Shown piece after piece: positions 11,390-22,540 of a DNA stretch of 64,000 nucleotides. The DNA lies in NCBI GenBank assembly GCA_029582165.1, contig CM055893.1:27131179-27195178 (forward strand), written 5' to 3'. A model generated the notes under the pieces. That model ran no database searches, had not been told where the DNA came from, and was given only the letters and a program-made list of their open reading frames with translations. Every line of letters starts with the position of its first letter. The stretch's first letter is position 1. The stretch comes from Portulaca oleracea (taxonomy: Eukaryota > Streptophyta > Magnoliopsida > Caryophyllales > Portulacaceae). The translations under genes were made by a program, and so were the position numbers.

Positions 11390-12804
11390 TGTTCGGTTGC
11401 ATAGTTTGTGGTTTTTCAAGTAAGGGTAGTCGTATTCTCAGGGATGGTGTGTTAAGTTTTTAGGAATTGGTTTGGTAGGGTTTTCAATATGCAGAAAGCA
11501 GTAAATAATTGAAAAGCAATTAAACTAATCTAAGCAAGAAATTGAAAACAACAAACACTAAAGAAAGCATGAATCTATAAGATGAACTAACCCTAATTCA
11601 ACAAGGAAGAAAACTATAACTAAGAATGCAATTAAAAGCGATAAATGATGAACTAAAACTAAAGCGAATAGTGAAATTGAGAGCAAGAACTTAAACCTCT
11701 AATGCATAAAATTTAACTCTATCTCGAAATTTTGGAACCTTCATCTTGAACTTCGTCTTGATCTTCATCTTGAACTTTCTCCCGAACAAACAAGAAAGTT
11801 GTGATTTGGATTACTAAGAATCCCCAAATCCTCACTTGGTGGGAGAATTTGTAAACCCTTAATACTCCTCTTCACTAACAGGATTTGAAGTTTGGTGAAC
11901 CAACACTAAAAGGATTTGAATCAAAGTAACAATAAAAACTAGAGAGAACAAGAACTTGGGAAATTTCTTGAATTGATTGAAAGAGTTGATTACAAATTGA
12001 CATAGGAAGAGAAACTAGAGAACACTTAGAAATAAAACTAATGCTTAATGTAAAACCTAATTGATTCTAATAAGAAAGATAAGCTAATGAAAAAGATAAA
12101 AAGATGATAAAAAATAAGATAAGATGATTCTAATGTTAAAAAGCTTAGGTATTTATAGAAGGAATAAAACAAACCCCTAAACCCTCATTAACTTCATAAC
12201 CGCCACAGTAATTTCACGCACATTAGACCTTGTCGCGGGCGCCACCATCCGGTCGCGGGCGCGACAGAGCGAAAAGTGTTGGGCGATACTCTTTTTCACG
12301 ATAGGTTGCGGGCGGCACAGGCACGGTCGCGGGCGGCACAGAGTGAAAGGCATCCAGGCGATTAGGGTTCCGCGCTAGTTCGTGGGTGGCACCAGTATGG
12401 TCGCGGGCGCGACCTTGTGCTGGAGCATTTCCCATCCATGATCTCCTAAGTTCATTCGCGGGCGCCACTCAAATGGTCGCAGGCGCCACATAAATGGTCG
12501 CAGGCACGAAGTCGCTCTAGACAATTTTCCATCCGAGACTACTCAAAGCTGGTCGCGGGCGCCACAAAACGTGTCGTGGGCACGACCTCTCTCTGCTCAG
12601 CTGTGACGGATGTGACGTTAGTGGTAGCGGGTGCTACACCTGTGGTTTTGGGCTGTTTTTTGACTCTTTTGGCTCGATTTTCCTTCTAACTCTTTATTAT
12701 CCTACAAAAACTCAAAATCATCATAACTAATACATAATCAAGGGACTCAAACAAGCAAAACACCTTATAAATGATATCAATTCGGCTCAAAACGAGACCG
12801 AACA
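11390..12804 (-). repeat. 3' LTR of the outer element (1,415 bp)
   Basis: Starts TGTTCGG and ends CCGAACA, a perfect 7-bp terminal inverted repeat. It aligns along most of its length with 31831-33120. On the minus strand the order is U3 with the palindrome array, then the R/U5 part ending at 11390. The PPT follows immediately at 12805. Confidence 0.9.
12232..12590. promoter_or_regulatory. Palindrome array, outer LTR (GGTCGCGGGCGCGACC type)
   Basis: Copies of a 14-16-bp motif with core GTCGCGGGCG start at 12232, 12252, 12305, 12326, 12378, 12400, 12455, 12476, 12497, 12552 and 12573. Within-pair steps are 20-22 bp; pair starts are 73, 73, 77 and then 76 bp apart (the last counted from 12476). 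The copy at 12399-12414 is a perfect palindrome with 7-bp arms and a GG centre. The same array, slightly mutated, is in the right LTR from about 32672 to 33090. A motif of another family's type, GTAGCGGGTGCTAC, sits nearby at about 12626. Confidence 0.8.
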
Positions 12805-12820
12805 ACACTCCCACACAAGG
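12805..12820 (-). other. Terminal polypurine tract of the outer element
   Basis: Minus strand TTGTGTGGGAGTG directly precedes the 3' LTR. The identical core recurs internally at 14134-14150 and 14266-14283. Confidence 0.75.
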
Positions 12821-14462
12821 GTTTGCTCGCCTCGAGCAAACTAAAACAAAGAAGAAAAAGAAACTAACAACCCTCACTCACTTTCGTAGGAATCACGGTT
12901 GCATTTAACGTATGCAACAAGCCCTTTAAACCCCTTACCAGCCCAAGTGGACGAGGAAGGTCTCTTGAATGTTTATAAATGCTATACCCATAAAAGCAAA
13001 GAAGAAGAAAAGAAAGAAAAGAAAGAAAAGAAAAAGAAGGAAACTCAAAATTTAAGAAAAGAAAGGAGGAGAAATACTTGTGAGATAAAGAAGCGAAATT
13101 GAGAAAAGGGTCAACACAAAGGAGGTCCACACACACGGTCGCGAAACTAACTACTCAAACAAGGAATTCACTTAACTTAGAATAGTTAGCAAGCACTATC
13201 TAGGCAACTAGCAAGATTGCTACCAGACTTCACTTTTTTTTACCTCACTCATGCATAAGCTTGATGGGTTCCTCATGCTCAAGTGCAGTGTTTCTGGCTT
13301 GTTTTTGTTCAAGTCAAGGCTCAGCCGGTTAGAAATAACTACTCAAACACCCATGCTCGATATATAATGAATTATTGGTGGTTCCCCTCTCTATTTCGTG
13401 TCGCCCCTGGCTTGGTGAGAACCGCAGGTTACATGGATAAAGGTTCAACAATTATTACCATTAATCTTTTTGATGTTGGGCTTTTTCGAGAATTGAACGA
13501 CCCTGAAAGGGGTCTACTCTCCCTACATAGATCCTTTCTATACACATACAAGGTGCTTAAGGGGTATGAATGCCGCACCACTCATACGGATTTATGTAGG
13601 TGAACCAATATTTTCAGATTTTCTTGGATCACTATTTTTGCGTTAGTATTTTTTGGGAATTAAACGGCCATAAATAGGGTTTACCCTCCCAACACAGGCT
13701 ACTCCATACACAAACGAAGTGCTTAAGGGGTAAGAGCGCCGTACCACTCATACCAACCCGTGAAGGTGTACTAACTTTTTTATTTTTCATTGTTTTTCAG
13801 CTTTTCTTACTTAGAGCATGGATATTCAAGAAGCTAAAACTTTCCTCCTAAACCAAGACCATCACATTAACCAACCTAGAAGTGAATTTCTAAGGAGACT
13901 ACATGGTTGCAAATTCAGGTGAGGTTATTATGTTTAGGAAAAGCAACAATCAAGTTTGAAGCCTATCAAGCATTCACTAACTATTCCTAACTAAGCAATT
14001 ACACTATTCTAGCAATCAACAACACAACCATATAAGCAAACTACCTCTAGCTGATAAAAATTTTAAAAATTTCGTCTAATTTCAATGACAACTGAAAGTT
14101 GTTTCTCTTCCAAAAACTTGTAAAGCACTTGTGCCACCCCACTCCCACACAAAAACTCTACAATGTCCTCATTGTGCATAAGGTGACACTTCACAAAGAA
14201 AAAACAAAGATCACACAAAAGAAAAACTCACAAAAGAAAAGAAAAAACACAAGCCGGTATGCATGCCACCCCACTCCCACACAAAAACGCCAACAATGTC
14301 CTCATTGGAATAGAGATAAGCAAGCACACAAAAGAAAAGAAAAAGAAACACACAAAAAGAAAACAAAAGAAGAAAAGAAAGATAAGGAAGGATATTACCT
14401 GGTTGGTTATTGAATATACCCAAACAATGAAGTCTTAGAATAATAAAAGCAATTATGGAGCA
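12821..14462 (-). other. 3' noncoding region of the outer element
   Basis: Holds blocks shared with the inner element and the + strand gag-protease elements: a 'gcaacaagcccttt..gtggacgag' block near 12913-12955 (compare 19043-19085), a GA-rich tract (about 13000-13065), a 'ggcttggtgag' block near 13405-13425 (compare 19452-19475 and 40640-40675), and two copies of the 'cgacc..taccctcc..cttaagggg..gccg(t/c)acca' block (13485-13605 and 13655-13770). Two hairpin-plus-polypurine motifs lie at 14131-14176 and 14264-14308. No open frame is conserved, so I call it structured noncoding sequence. Confidence 0.65.
14131..14308 (-). repeat. Tandemly duplicated internal PPT plus hairpin, outer element
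   Basis: TGCCACCCCACTCCCACACA starts at 14132 and again at 14264 (period 132). Each copy is followed by a short inverted repeat around AATGTCCTCATT. On the minus strand this is a hairpin followed by TTTTTGTGTGGGAGTGGGG, whose core equals the terminal PPT of the same element. Confidence 0.7.
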
Positions 14463-17253
14463 TCAACCACTCCATCTCACCTTAACGCAATTTTCATCAA
14501 ATACAGACTCCAATTCACAACTTTCATTTAATTCATCACAATCATCAGTGGGTGATAAGGAAAAAGTAGGGTTATACCACCTTACAACACTCCTAACATT
14601 ACAAGAAGGTACATCTTCATCTTCATCAATTTCAGACTCATCAGAAGAACTATGAGTATCAGAAGACAAAAGTGCATCATTCAAAACATCGTCGAAAGTG
14701 AAAGTGGAGAAGGAGTAACCCATCGTGAAAGACTCATACTCACACACATATGTTTCATGGAAATCAAGATCCTAAGTTAGAAGAGAAGGAGGAGTAACTA
14801 TAAATGAATCCTCATATTGATCCACACATGGAGATTGAGCGTGTAGATCAACAAGATGGGCCAATGAACTAGCACTAGACTCCTCGTCTATGAAAGATGT
14901 ATCAGAATTAACATCAGGGCATTCAATCCTCTCCTCACATAATGATATGGACAAAAGTGTGACTAAGGATTCATTAAGAGTATTCTTATTGAGCACAACA
15001 TCATCACACACTTCAGAATCACATAGAGGATTCACATAATTCGGATTAATTCTTAATGTAGTCAACTCATCAGCCCAAGACACATCAAGCAAGTCAGGGT
15101 TCTCACTATCATCAACAAAATCACTTATCTAATTAAGGGCAGTCTGCTCATGCTCGTGAAAACCTAAGGGTGACTGTTGCAGATTAAAAATGTTCAAATC
15201 CATAGTCAAATTCCCAAAGGTCAATTTCATTCTACCATCTTTACAGTTAATCCAGGCATTAGAAGTAGCAAGGAAAGGGCGGCCTAGAATAACGGGAATC
15301 TCATCCCTAATACTCTGAACTCTAGCAGTTTCTAGTACTACAAAATCAACAGGAAACACAAACTCCCTAACCTTAATTAAGACACCTTCCACTACCCCCT
15401 TAGGTACTCTAATAGACCTGTGAGCCAATTACAACACCATCGTAGTAGGCTTTAGTTCACCTAATCCAAGCATTTCATACATATGCAAAGGCAACAAATT
15501 CACACTAGCACCTAGGTAAGCAATGCCCTTTCTATCAAACTATCACCTATGGTAATAGAGATAGTGTGGCATACAAGGTCTTTGTACTTAATGGGAACTT
15601 GGTTCGACAAAATGGAACTCACATTCGAGGTTAAGAAAGCCTTCTTGGGCACTTGAGTAGCCCTCTTGGTGGTACAAAGCTCCTTAAGGAAACGGGCATA
15701 TGGGGGAAACTGCTGGATGACATCTAAAAGAGGAATGTTCACCTTAACCTGAGAAAAAGTCTCACTAATTTTATCTAAATACTTTTGGTCCTTATTCCCC
15801 CTTAACCTCTGATGATAAGGCGGAGGAGGCTTGTAAGTCCCTTGAGGTGGTAGACTAGTCAAAGGGTTAGCTTTAGACAAGGTTTTGGTGTTAGGAGGCT
15901 CAACTGTGGTAGTTGGCCTCACTTCCTCTATCTCATCCTCAACAGAAACAAAGTCATCAACAGGTTCATTAATCACATTCTTTTTACTACACACATAAGA
16001 AGATTTCATTTGCACCATATTGTCTACCTATTTCCCAAAACGAAGAGTAATAACAACATTCAAACCTCTAATCTGACTAGGGTCATAAGATGACGAGCCT
16101 GAAGCTTGCCCATTGGGGTTCACCTCAGGCTGTGCAGGACAAGATCCTCTATCCCAATTGGCTAACATCATTTGAGAAAAATGTTCATTCATTTGTCTTA
16201 ACACTTTCTCAATATCACTCTTCATGGTGTCTGTAACCTCTCTCAAGCCATTTTTCAACTCCCTAATCTCTCTTTCATGCTTATCCTCATTGGTGTACCC
16301 TGGTGGAGGTTGGGTTTAGGCAATCTAGGATTGGACAGGTGGCTCTCTTGGAGCTTGATAAACTCCCTAGGGTGATAGTCGAGGTTGAGGAGGATGGTTT
16401 CCTTGGAAACCTCTTCCTTGGTTAAGTGGTGGTCTCAACACATTCTGGTTCTCAGGGCCATAAGAAAGTAAGGGGTTCTTGCGAATCCCTTAGTGTTGGT
16501 AGGGTTGGTACTAGTCAGGTCTGTAGTTATGATACATAACATTCACATTCTCAGTACTAGTGGCCAGTTGTTGAATATAGAAAAGACAAGCAGAAATAAC
16601 ATGGTCAACACTTTGGTACAAGGCACATGACACATGAGACTGGGGGTTAGGGTAACTGGATGATCCCAAGTATTAACCTGAGCACATGTTTGGGGTTATG
16701 AGGCAGCTAATTGTTGTTTGGCTAAGGTTTTGATCATGTTTTGAAGGGAAGCATAGCCTCATAGCTTGTACTCTCACTCACAGCATGTACACCCCCTAGC
16801 ATTTGATAGTTGGGCTCTTAAGGACTCATATCTAGTTGTACCCCATTGCATAACTCTCTCAGACATGCTCTCTAGGAAATCCCATGCCTCTTCAGCAGTT
16901 TATCCATGAAACCCCCTTGACACATTGACTCTAGAGTGACCCTAGTGTTCTGGTTGACACCCTCGTACACTATATGACATAGTCACACTAAATCAAAACC
17001 ATGGTGAGGAAATTGGACAGTAGGTTTTTAAAACGTTCAAAAGCTTTCCAGTAAGATTCTCCTACGTCCTGTCTAAATTTCAAAATCGAGTTTCTTAGTT
17101 GGACAACTAAAGAGTCTGGAAAATACCTTTTCATAAAAACCTTTAGGAAACTATCCCAAGAATCAATGGACCTAGGTTTGATGCTATACATCCACTGCTT
17201 AGCTGAGTCCCTCATGGTAAAAGGCAGGTATTTCAGAAGCACATAATCCAATG
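14463..17253 (-). pseudogene. gag-protease pseudogene of the outer element, 3' part
   Basis: Read right to left. A Gag core (16988-17251) contains KYLPFTMRDSAKQWMYSI and FMKRYFPDSLVVQLR, the usual Athila-type capsid-like blocks. A knuckle-like motif near 16582-16628 has a Tyr in place of the second Cys. A proline-rich linker follows with the conserved QVKVNIPLLDVIQQ block (15512-16018). The protease at about 15540-15129 contains GASVNLLP and PVILGRPFLAT. One base is missing at about 15513, right at the catalytic Asp-Leu-Gly, and a nonsense codon follows near 15428. An acidic tail runs to 14463. No RT follows. The N-terminal part of Gag lies at 31383-31606, beyond the inner insertion. Confidence 0.85.
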
Positions 17254-17258
17254 GAACT
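17254..17258. repeat. Target-site duplication, left copy (gaact)
   Basis: The 5-bp word gaact immediately precedes the inner element and is repeated exactly at 31378-31382 after it. Five-base duplications are standard for Ty3/gypsy integration. Confidence 0.9.
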
Positions 17259-18932
17259 TGTTGGTCGAGTGGTTTGTAAGACCACGGTTTTATCGTTCTT
17301 CCACAGGGAGCTAGGGGCTATAGCTGCAACTAGTTGACTCTAGGTATGGTTTTCGATTATGAAAGGATGATAGAATTTAGGGTAAAAACAGCACAAACAC
17401 ACTATGTTCAGTCAAGAAGGTGAAACAATGGGTGTCGGGAGACTTTCGGGATGCAAACGGGAATGAGGAAATGAGTTTCGCAACAAGACAGCAACGAGAA
17501 AGGGAAATCAAATGGTAATTCCATTAGAAAATACCCACCGGGCTTCCTCTTTCAAGGATAGTCCGGATTAACTTCCCCAAAATCCATCGACAGACCCAGA
17601 AAGTTAATAGAACGGAATTTCCTAGTTAGTTTCTATTTGCTTTCGCGAACTAGAATACTAACTATCCTAATTCCTACCTTCCAACAAGCATTGGATGTAT
17701 TCGGGATTCTTTCGCACCCAAATACATCCCACTTGAGGGAAGGATAGGATTGGGAAGTTGATTTCCTAACTAGTTACTCACTAATATTGCTAACCCAAAC
17801 CTAATCACCCATTCACACCCTTAATATCTCCCTAACCCATTAAGGTTCTAGCCACTAAACATCCTAACTATCATGATAATAACATCAACAACTTCATTCA
17901 TGCTTAAAAGAGTTAATAAGATGACAATAAACATTCAACAATACCAACAATATCAATGATAACAAAAACAAAGATTAGTAAATTAGAGAGGGAAAGGTTA
18001 AGAAATGCTCATTGATTGTGATAACAAGGGAGAAAACTTCAGAATAATAAAGCTCCAATGCTCCAAAGTTCAGAATAATCTTCAAACTTGCAATAATAAT
18101 CAAGAGAATCCAATACAAGAACCAATAATCTCAGTAAAGCTCTTCCTTTATCACTCTAATCTAAGGCTTAAAATGTGATAAAGAGTACTAAAGTATCATA
18201 AAAGATAGATAAAAGCTGCTGTCTAGATCCCCCCTTTTGCTAAAATGACCTAAAAACATTAAATAGTAATCAAGGTTGTTACTCAAAACTCATCATTTTA
18301 CACAACAGACAAAACTGTCCTGCAGGGGACCGTGGGCAGGCGATTCTTCTCTTCGCTTCGCATCACCGTGGGCACGGTTCCCATGCACTGTGGGCACGGT
18401 CTAGGCGATTAGGGCTGACAACTTTTCGCTCCTTCGCATCGCCGTGGTTACGGTCAAAGGAGACCATGGCCACGGTCTAGTTTGGCAAGCTTCTTCCTTG
18501 GGCAGGGTAGGATCCCACCGTGGCTACGGTCAAAGTGACCGTGAGGGTAATCTCGGGTTGCAAGGTCTCTTCCCTTGGTCATGGTTCAATCATACCGTGG
18601 CTACGATCAAGGTGACCGTGGCCACGGTCTCTCTCGACCACCGTTTCCTTCAGAGTACTCTTCAGCCGTTGCTTCCGCTTCCACTACCTTTCGACATGAC
18701 CGACCCTTCTAATCCGTTGCCTTTGGCACGACCAGGGCTCGGGGAATCTTAGGGAATCTCGAGATTCCCAAGATTGGCGCAAAATTGGCCCATTTAGAAT
18801 TGTTTTTGAGTGAAACCCTTCAGAAACTACAAAAGTAACTAAAACGCATTAAAAGTTATTAAAACAAACTACGAAACAAGTCAAAAGCCTTAGGATTTAG
18901 GCGGTATTTAGACACGAAATCGGGTCTAAACA
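17259..18932 (-). repeat. 3' LTR of the inner element (1,674 bp)
   Basis: Read on the minus strand it starts TGTTTAGACCC and ends CCAACA. It is 42 bp shorter than the 5' LTR because of a deletion in the palindrome array near 18330. The first 80 bp of the LTR (TGTTTAGACCCGATTT, then CTAAGGCTTTTGACT) resemble the start of the + strand LTRs at 34935 and 44056, showing a common lineage. Confidence 0.95.
18311..18640. promoter_or_regulatory. Palindrome array, inner 3' LTR (deleted first pair)
   Basis: Same array as at 30732-31075 but with the first pair largely removed by a 42-bp deletion between two motif copies, and with more mutated copies (for example ACTGTGGGCACGGT). The remaining copies keep the 21-22-bp pair step. 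Recombination between the repeated palindromes explains the deletion. Confidence 0.75.
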
Positions 18933-18945
18933 TCCCCCCACACTT
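18933..18945 (-). other. Terminal polypurine tract of the inner element
   Basis: Minus strand TTTAAGTGTGGGGGGA directly abuts the LTR start TGTTTAG. This is the expected plus-strand primer. The core TTTAAGTGTGGGGGG recurs internally at 20236-20254. Confidence 0.85.
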
Positions 18946-21165
18946 AAACCTTTGCTCGTCCCAGCAAAACAAAACAAAACAAAACAAACTAACTAACACA
19001 AACTCCTCTATCGTGGGAGAGAAACGAGTCCATTTAGCGTATGCACCAAGCCCTTTGAACCCCCCGGCAGCCGGGGTGGACGAGATGGACTCGTGAGGGT
19101 TTGTAGCGGGTGTACCCACAAAAGCCAAAGAAAAAGGAGAGAGGGAAAGTGAAAACAAAACCGAAGAAAACAAAAAGAACAAAAAACAAGGGCTTTGATT
19201 CACAAGATCTCGCAATCTAAACTAAGAAAATGCGATTAAACCTCCCAAAGTAACCGTTAGGAGCATCTCACAAACACCAAACTCAGAAAAAGGTCTATCT
19301 TGAAGATTTTTGACTCCCTACACCTTGTAACAAGCGAAACCCCGCAGCAAAACACAACAAGGGTTTAACGGGAACCAAAAGACTCTAAAAACTCGCCTCT
19401 GAATTTGAAAACAATGAAACAACCGAGAGGAGTGTTGCCCTCCCTCGCATTTGGTCGCCCTTGGCTTGGTGAGGGCCGTAGGTGATGCAAGGGGAGGCCC
19501 CGCTCTTTTTTAGAAGCAAAACACTTCTTTTCTTTCTTCTTTTTCTCTTTTTTTTTCTTTTTGGTTTTTAAAAGTCGGTATTAGCCTTACTTTCGGGAAT
19601 TGGACGGCCCATATAAGGGGTATACCCTTCCAACATGGTCTTTTCCATATGCCTCTCCGTCACAAAGCGATACATGAGGAGGGTTAAGGGGTATCCAGTG
19701 CCGTACCATGAATACCGGGCCCGTGTAGGTTGGCTAAGTATATGGTGGTTAATGTCTTCAGCGACACGCTCCACTTATTCAGATTATTATATCTTATGAA
19801 AGCTCCTTTTTTTCTTTTTCCTTTTTCTTTCTTTTCTTTACTTTTTGCGCTTTTTGCTTTTGCTAAACGAGAAACAAAACAAACTCAGACACAAGCCCTT
19901 AGAGTCTCCGGATTCCCAACAAAACGAGAAAGGAACGGGAGTCTCACAAGACACTTAATGAAGGGAGTCTATTAAGGATAAGTCTCGACTACAACCCGAG
20001 TTAGGGTCGAAAATGCTCCAACCGATTACTTTTAGAAGGAAGTTTAAGAACGAATTCTCAAGTTCGAAAACGAGATCCAGGAAACAAAGCAAAACAAAAA
20101 CAAAACGAAAAGAAAAACGAAAAGGTTTTCACTCCCTTTTTTCTCCATTTTCACACAAAATTTTTTAAATTTTAAGCAAAAACTAGGAAACAAAGAACGA
20201 AACGACTACGTGATCTACCCTTGAAATAGAATATTCCCCCCCCCACACTTAAAATTCCACAATGTCCTCATTGTGGGAAGGTGTCGCATGAAAAGGGTAG
20301 AGCACCTACAGAAACACAAATAAACAAAACAACTAGCAGGTAGAAAATGGTGGCGACCCGAGCCCACACGGCTCCAACAGCAATAGATATCCCAACACAG
20401 ACACTCATAGGGGTTCGCCACCCAAAAGAAAACCAAGCATGCGACGGATCATGATAAGAATTCACATAAAAAGAGTAAGGTGGAAAGATATTACCTCAAG
20501 TTGTTCATAAGCGTTGAAAATAGCGATCCGAAGTCGTCGTTCAAGAGAGTCGGAATAATGTTAGAATAAAAGACGACTTTATAACTATAGAATTCGCATG
20601 CGAGACCAAAAGCAAAAGAAGGGAAAATCTAACTTAAAAGATTATGAAAAGAATTTGAAAAGATGAAAAACGAAAAAATATGAACAATATATACATTGCC
20701 AATGACTTACCTTATCCCCGAATCTCACTCATTGAGGCGGGAAATAAGGGTGAAATTCGATACACACTAACCGAAATAACTTAATCATTGCATTCATCAC
20801 AAAAAACATTCGGTTACATCCATCAATGCCCAAAATACAAACGAGAAATGCTTAAACAACAGTCCAACTCACCAAAAACAACCGACAAACAGCCATAAGA
20901 CAACCATCAAACAACCAACCAACAACCCTAAGACAACCATATATGACAAACAAACAAGACAAGGAAAAACTCGAGCAACCTAGCCTATCAATCCCCAAAA
21001 TATGCTAGCACATGCCAAATGAAATCGAGAGACCAACAATCCAAAACCACCAGACATCGCATCCAAAACCCCGAAGAAGCACTCCCCCACACTTATACTT
21101 TGCAAAATAAAGTAAATAGAACTATGATAAAGGTCGGGTGGGGGTGGGGTGTTGACAAACTGTCC
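18946..21165 (-). other. 3' noncoding region of the inner element
   Basis: Contains, in plus coordinates, the 'atgcaccaagccctttgaacc' block (19040-19085), the 'ttggtcgcccttggcttggtgagggccgtaggtgatgc' block (about 19450-19490), a CT-rich tract (19505-19565), the 'ggaattggacggcccatataagggg..aaggggtatcc..gccgtaccat' block (19595-19720), A-rich tracts, and an internal PPT with hairpin (20236-20275). The same blocks occur in the same order in the outer element and, on the + strand, in the gag-protease elements. No conserved reading frame is visible. Confidence 0.7.
20236..20275 (-). other. Internal polypurine tract with hairpin, inner element
   Basis: On the minus strand CACAATGAGGACATTGTG (7-bp arms, AGGA loop; 20258-20275) is followed by GAATTTTAAGTGTGGGGGGGGG. 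The purine part is nearly identical to the element's terminal PPT. The same arrangement occurs at 39858-39905, 49092-49133 and, changed in parallel with its own PPT, at 14131-14176. Confidence 0.75.
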
Positions 21166-22540
21166 TCAAGCGGACCCTCCCGGCGGAGAACGGGGTTGGA
21201 ATTGCGACTTGATGCTAGCCAGCGTCTCCTGTTGGATCTCGAGTAATCCTTGCAAGTTTTCGATCAAGAGTTGCTGGTGTTGGATGAGCTCCCGTTGGAC
21301 TTGAAACTCATCATGAAGTTCCTGGAGTTGCTCGTTGATACGCTCAAGAGCGGTGTCCCGTTGTTGAATCGGCTTGGCTTCATCCCCTTGTGCTTGTTCT
21401 TCTTCCTCATCCTCTTCGTCCTCGTCTTCTTCGTCTCCTCCTTCACCTTCCTCAGCTCGATCCCTGGGACCACCCACCACAAATCGATCCCCAAAGGTTT
21501 GGCCACACGACTAATTGCGTTGGTCGGAGACATCTAGACGCTGTTCGGCATTGTCGTCGCCCAAATGAATCACGACGCTGTGGGGTTCGTTCCCGTGATG
21601 GTATAATGTTCGCGTCTTGTGTTTCTCCAAGAATTCCATCTTTCGTAGGCGAACACCGTCGATAGGATCGGGGAAATAGCGGGGAGTCCACTTGCTCAGA
21701 TAGGACTCGAACCCTTGCTTCCTTAGGAAATGGGTGATGATGTGACCCATACCAATAGTCATGTTCCGGGTTTCGAGGCTTATTTCCTGGAGGCAATGTA
21801 GGATGCATGAGCCAGTGTTGACCCGGCGACCGTTGATCGCATTATAGAGGACGAAGAGGTCGTCTTTCCGGATGGTTGAACGCCCGGCGTCACGGCCAAA
21901 AACAGAGTTCGAAATGATGCGGTGGAAGATGCGGACGCTCAGATTACAGAAATCCCTAACCTTAGAGTTGCTTGGGCAATAGTACTTTCTCGTTGTGATC
22001 GAACCCTCGGGTAACGTCTCCTCCAGCAAGTGAGTGCTTTCATAGCTTCTTGTTCATCAAATTTAACGCACTCGCCGTAGGGTATGCCGTCTTCGGGAAG
22101 GCCTAGAGCATTTCATAAGTCTTTGAGCGTACATTCGACCTCTTTTTTGTTCACGATGTTTGAAAAAGAGGCGTTGGATGTACCGTCTTCCTTTACCCCC
22201 AAAGAGCTGAGGAATTCGAGCACCGGTTGGTCGATGATCGGTTCGTTGATTGTGGCGAAGACTTCCCATCCCATGACTTTGATGAAGAAGTCCATGCTCG
22301 GTTTGCAAAAATATCCTTTGCCGTCTCCTCATGATAGAGATCCGGAGCACAAATTTTACGCTTCTTGAGCCGCTCATACCGTGCCTTGTGCATATCATCC
22401 CAAAAATTAACCTTAATTTTCGGGTCGCATTGAATAATCGAGGCCGGTTGACCCTTGTACCGGGTTTTGTCAGGCTCAGCCGAGGTTGATGGGGCGGGGG
22501 TTGATTCCGGCTCGGTCCAGGAACGTTTTGCTCGACCCAT
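21166..22540 (-). pseudogene. Additional 3' ORF (Athila ORF1/env-position protein)
   Basis: A protein of about 455 residues lies downstream of integrase, in the position where Athila elements carry their extra ORF. It starts MGRAKRSWTEPESTP at 22540, a usual opening of plant retrotransposon extra ORFs. Middle blocks include FFIKVMGWEVFATINEPII, NALGLPEDGIPYGECVKFDE and FHRIISNSVFGRDAG...IRKDDLFVLYNAINGR, which resemble the widespread plant 'retrotransposon ORF1' family. The C-terminus is a run of Glu/Asp followed by a predicted coiled coil (LERINEQLQELHDEF...). Frameshifts lie near 22310 and 22030; stops at about 22113 and 21511. I see no signal peptide, membrane anchor or cleavage site in this reading, so the name env is positional only. 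Function unknown. Confidence 0.75.
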
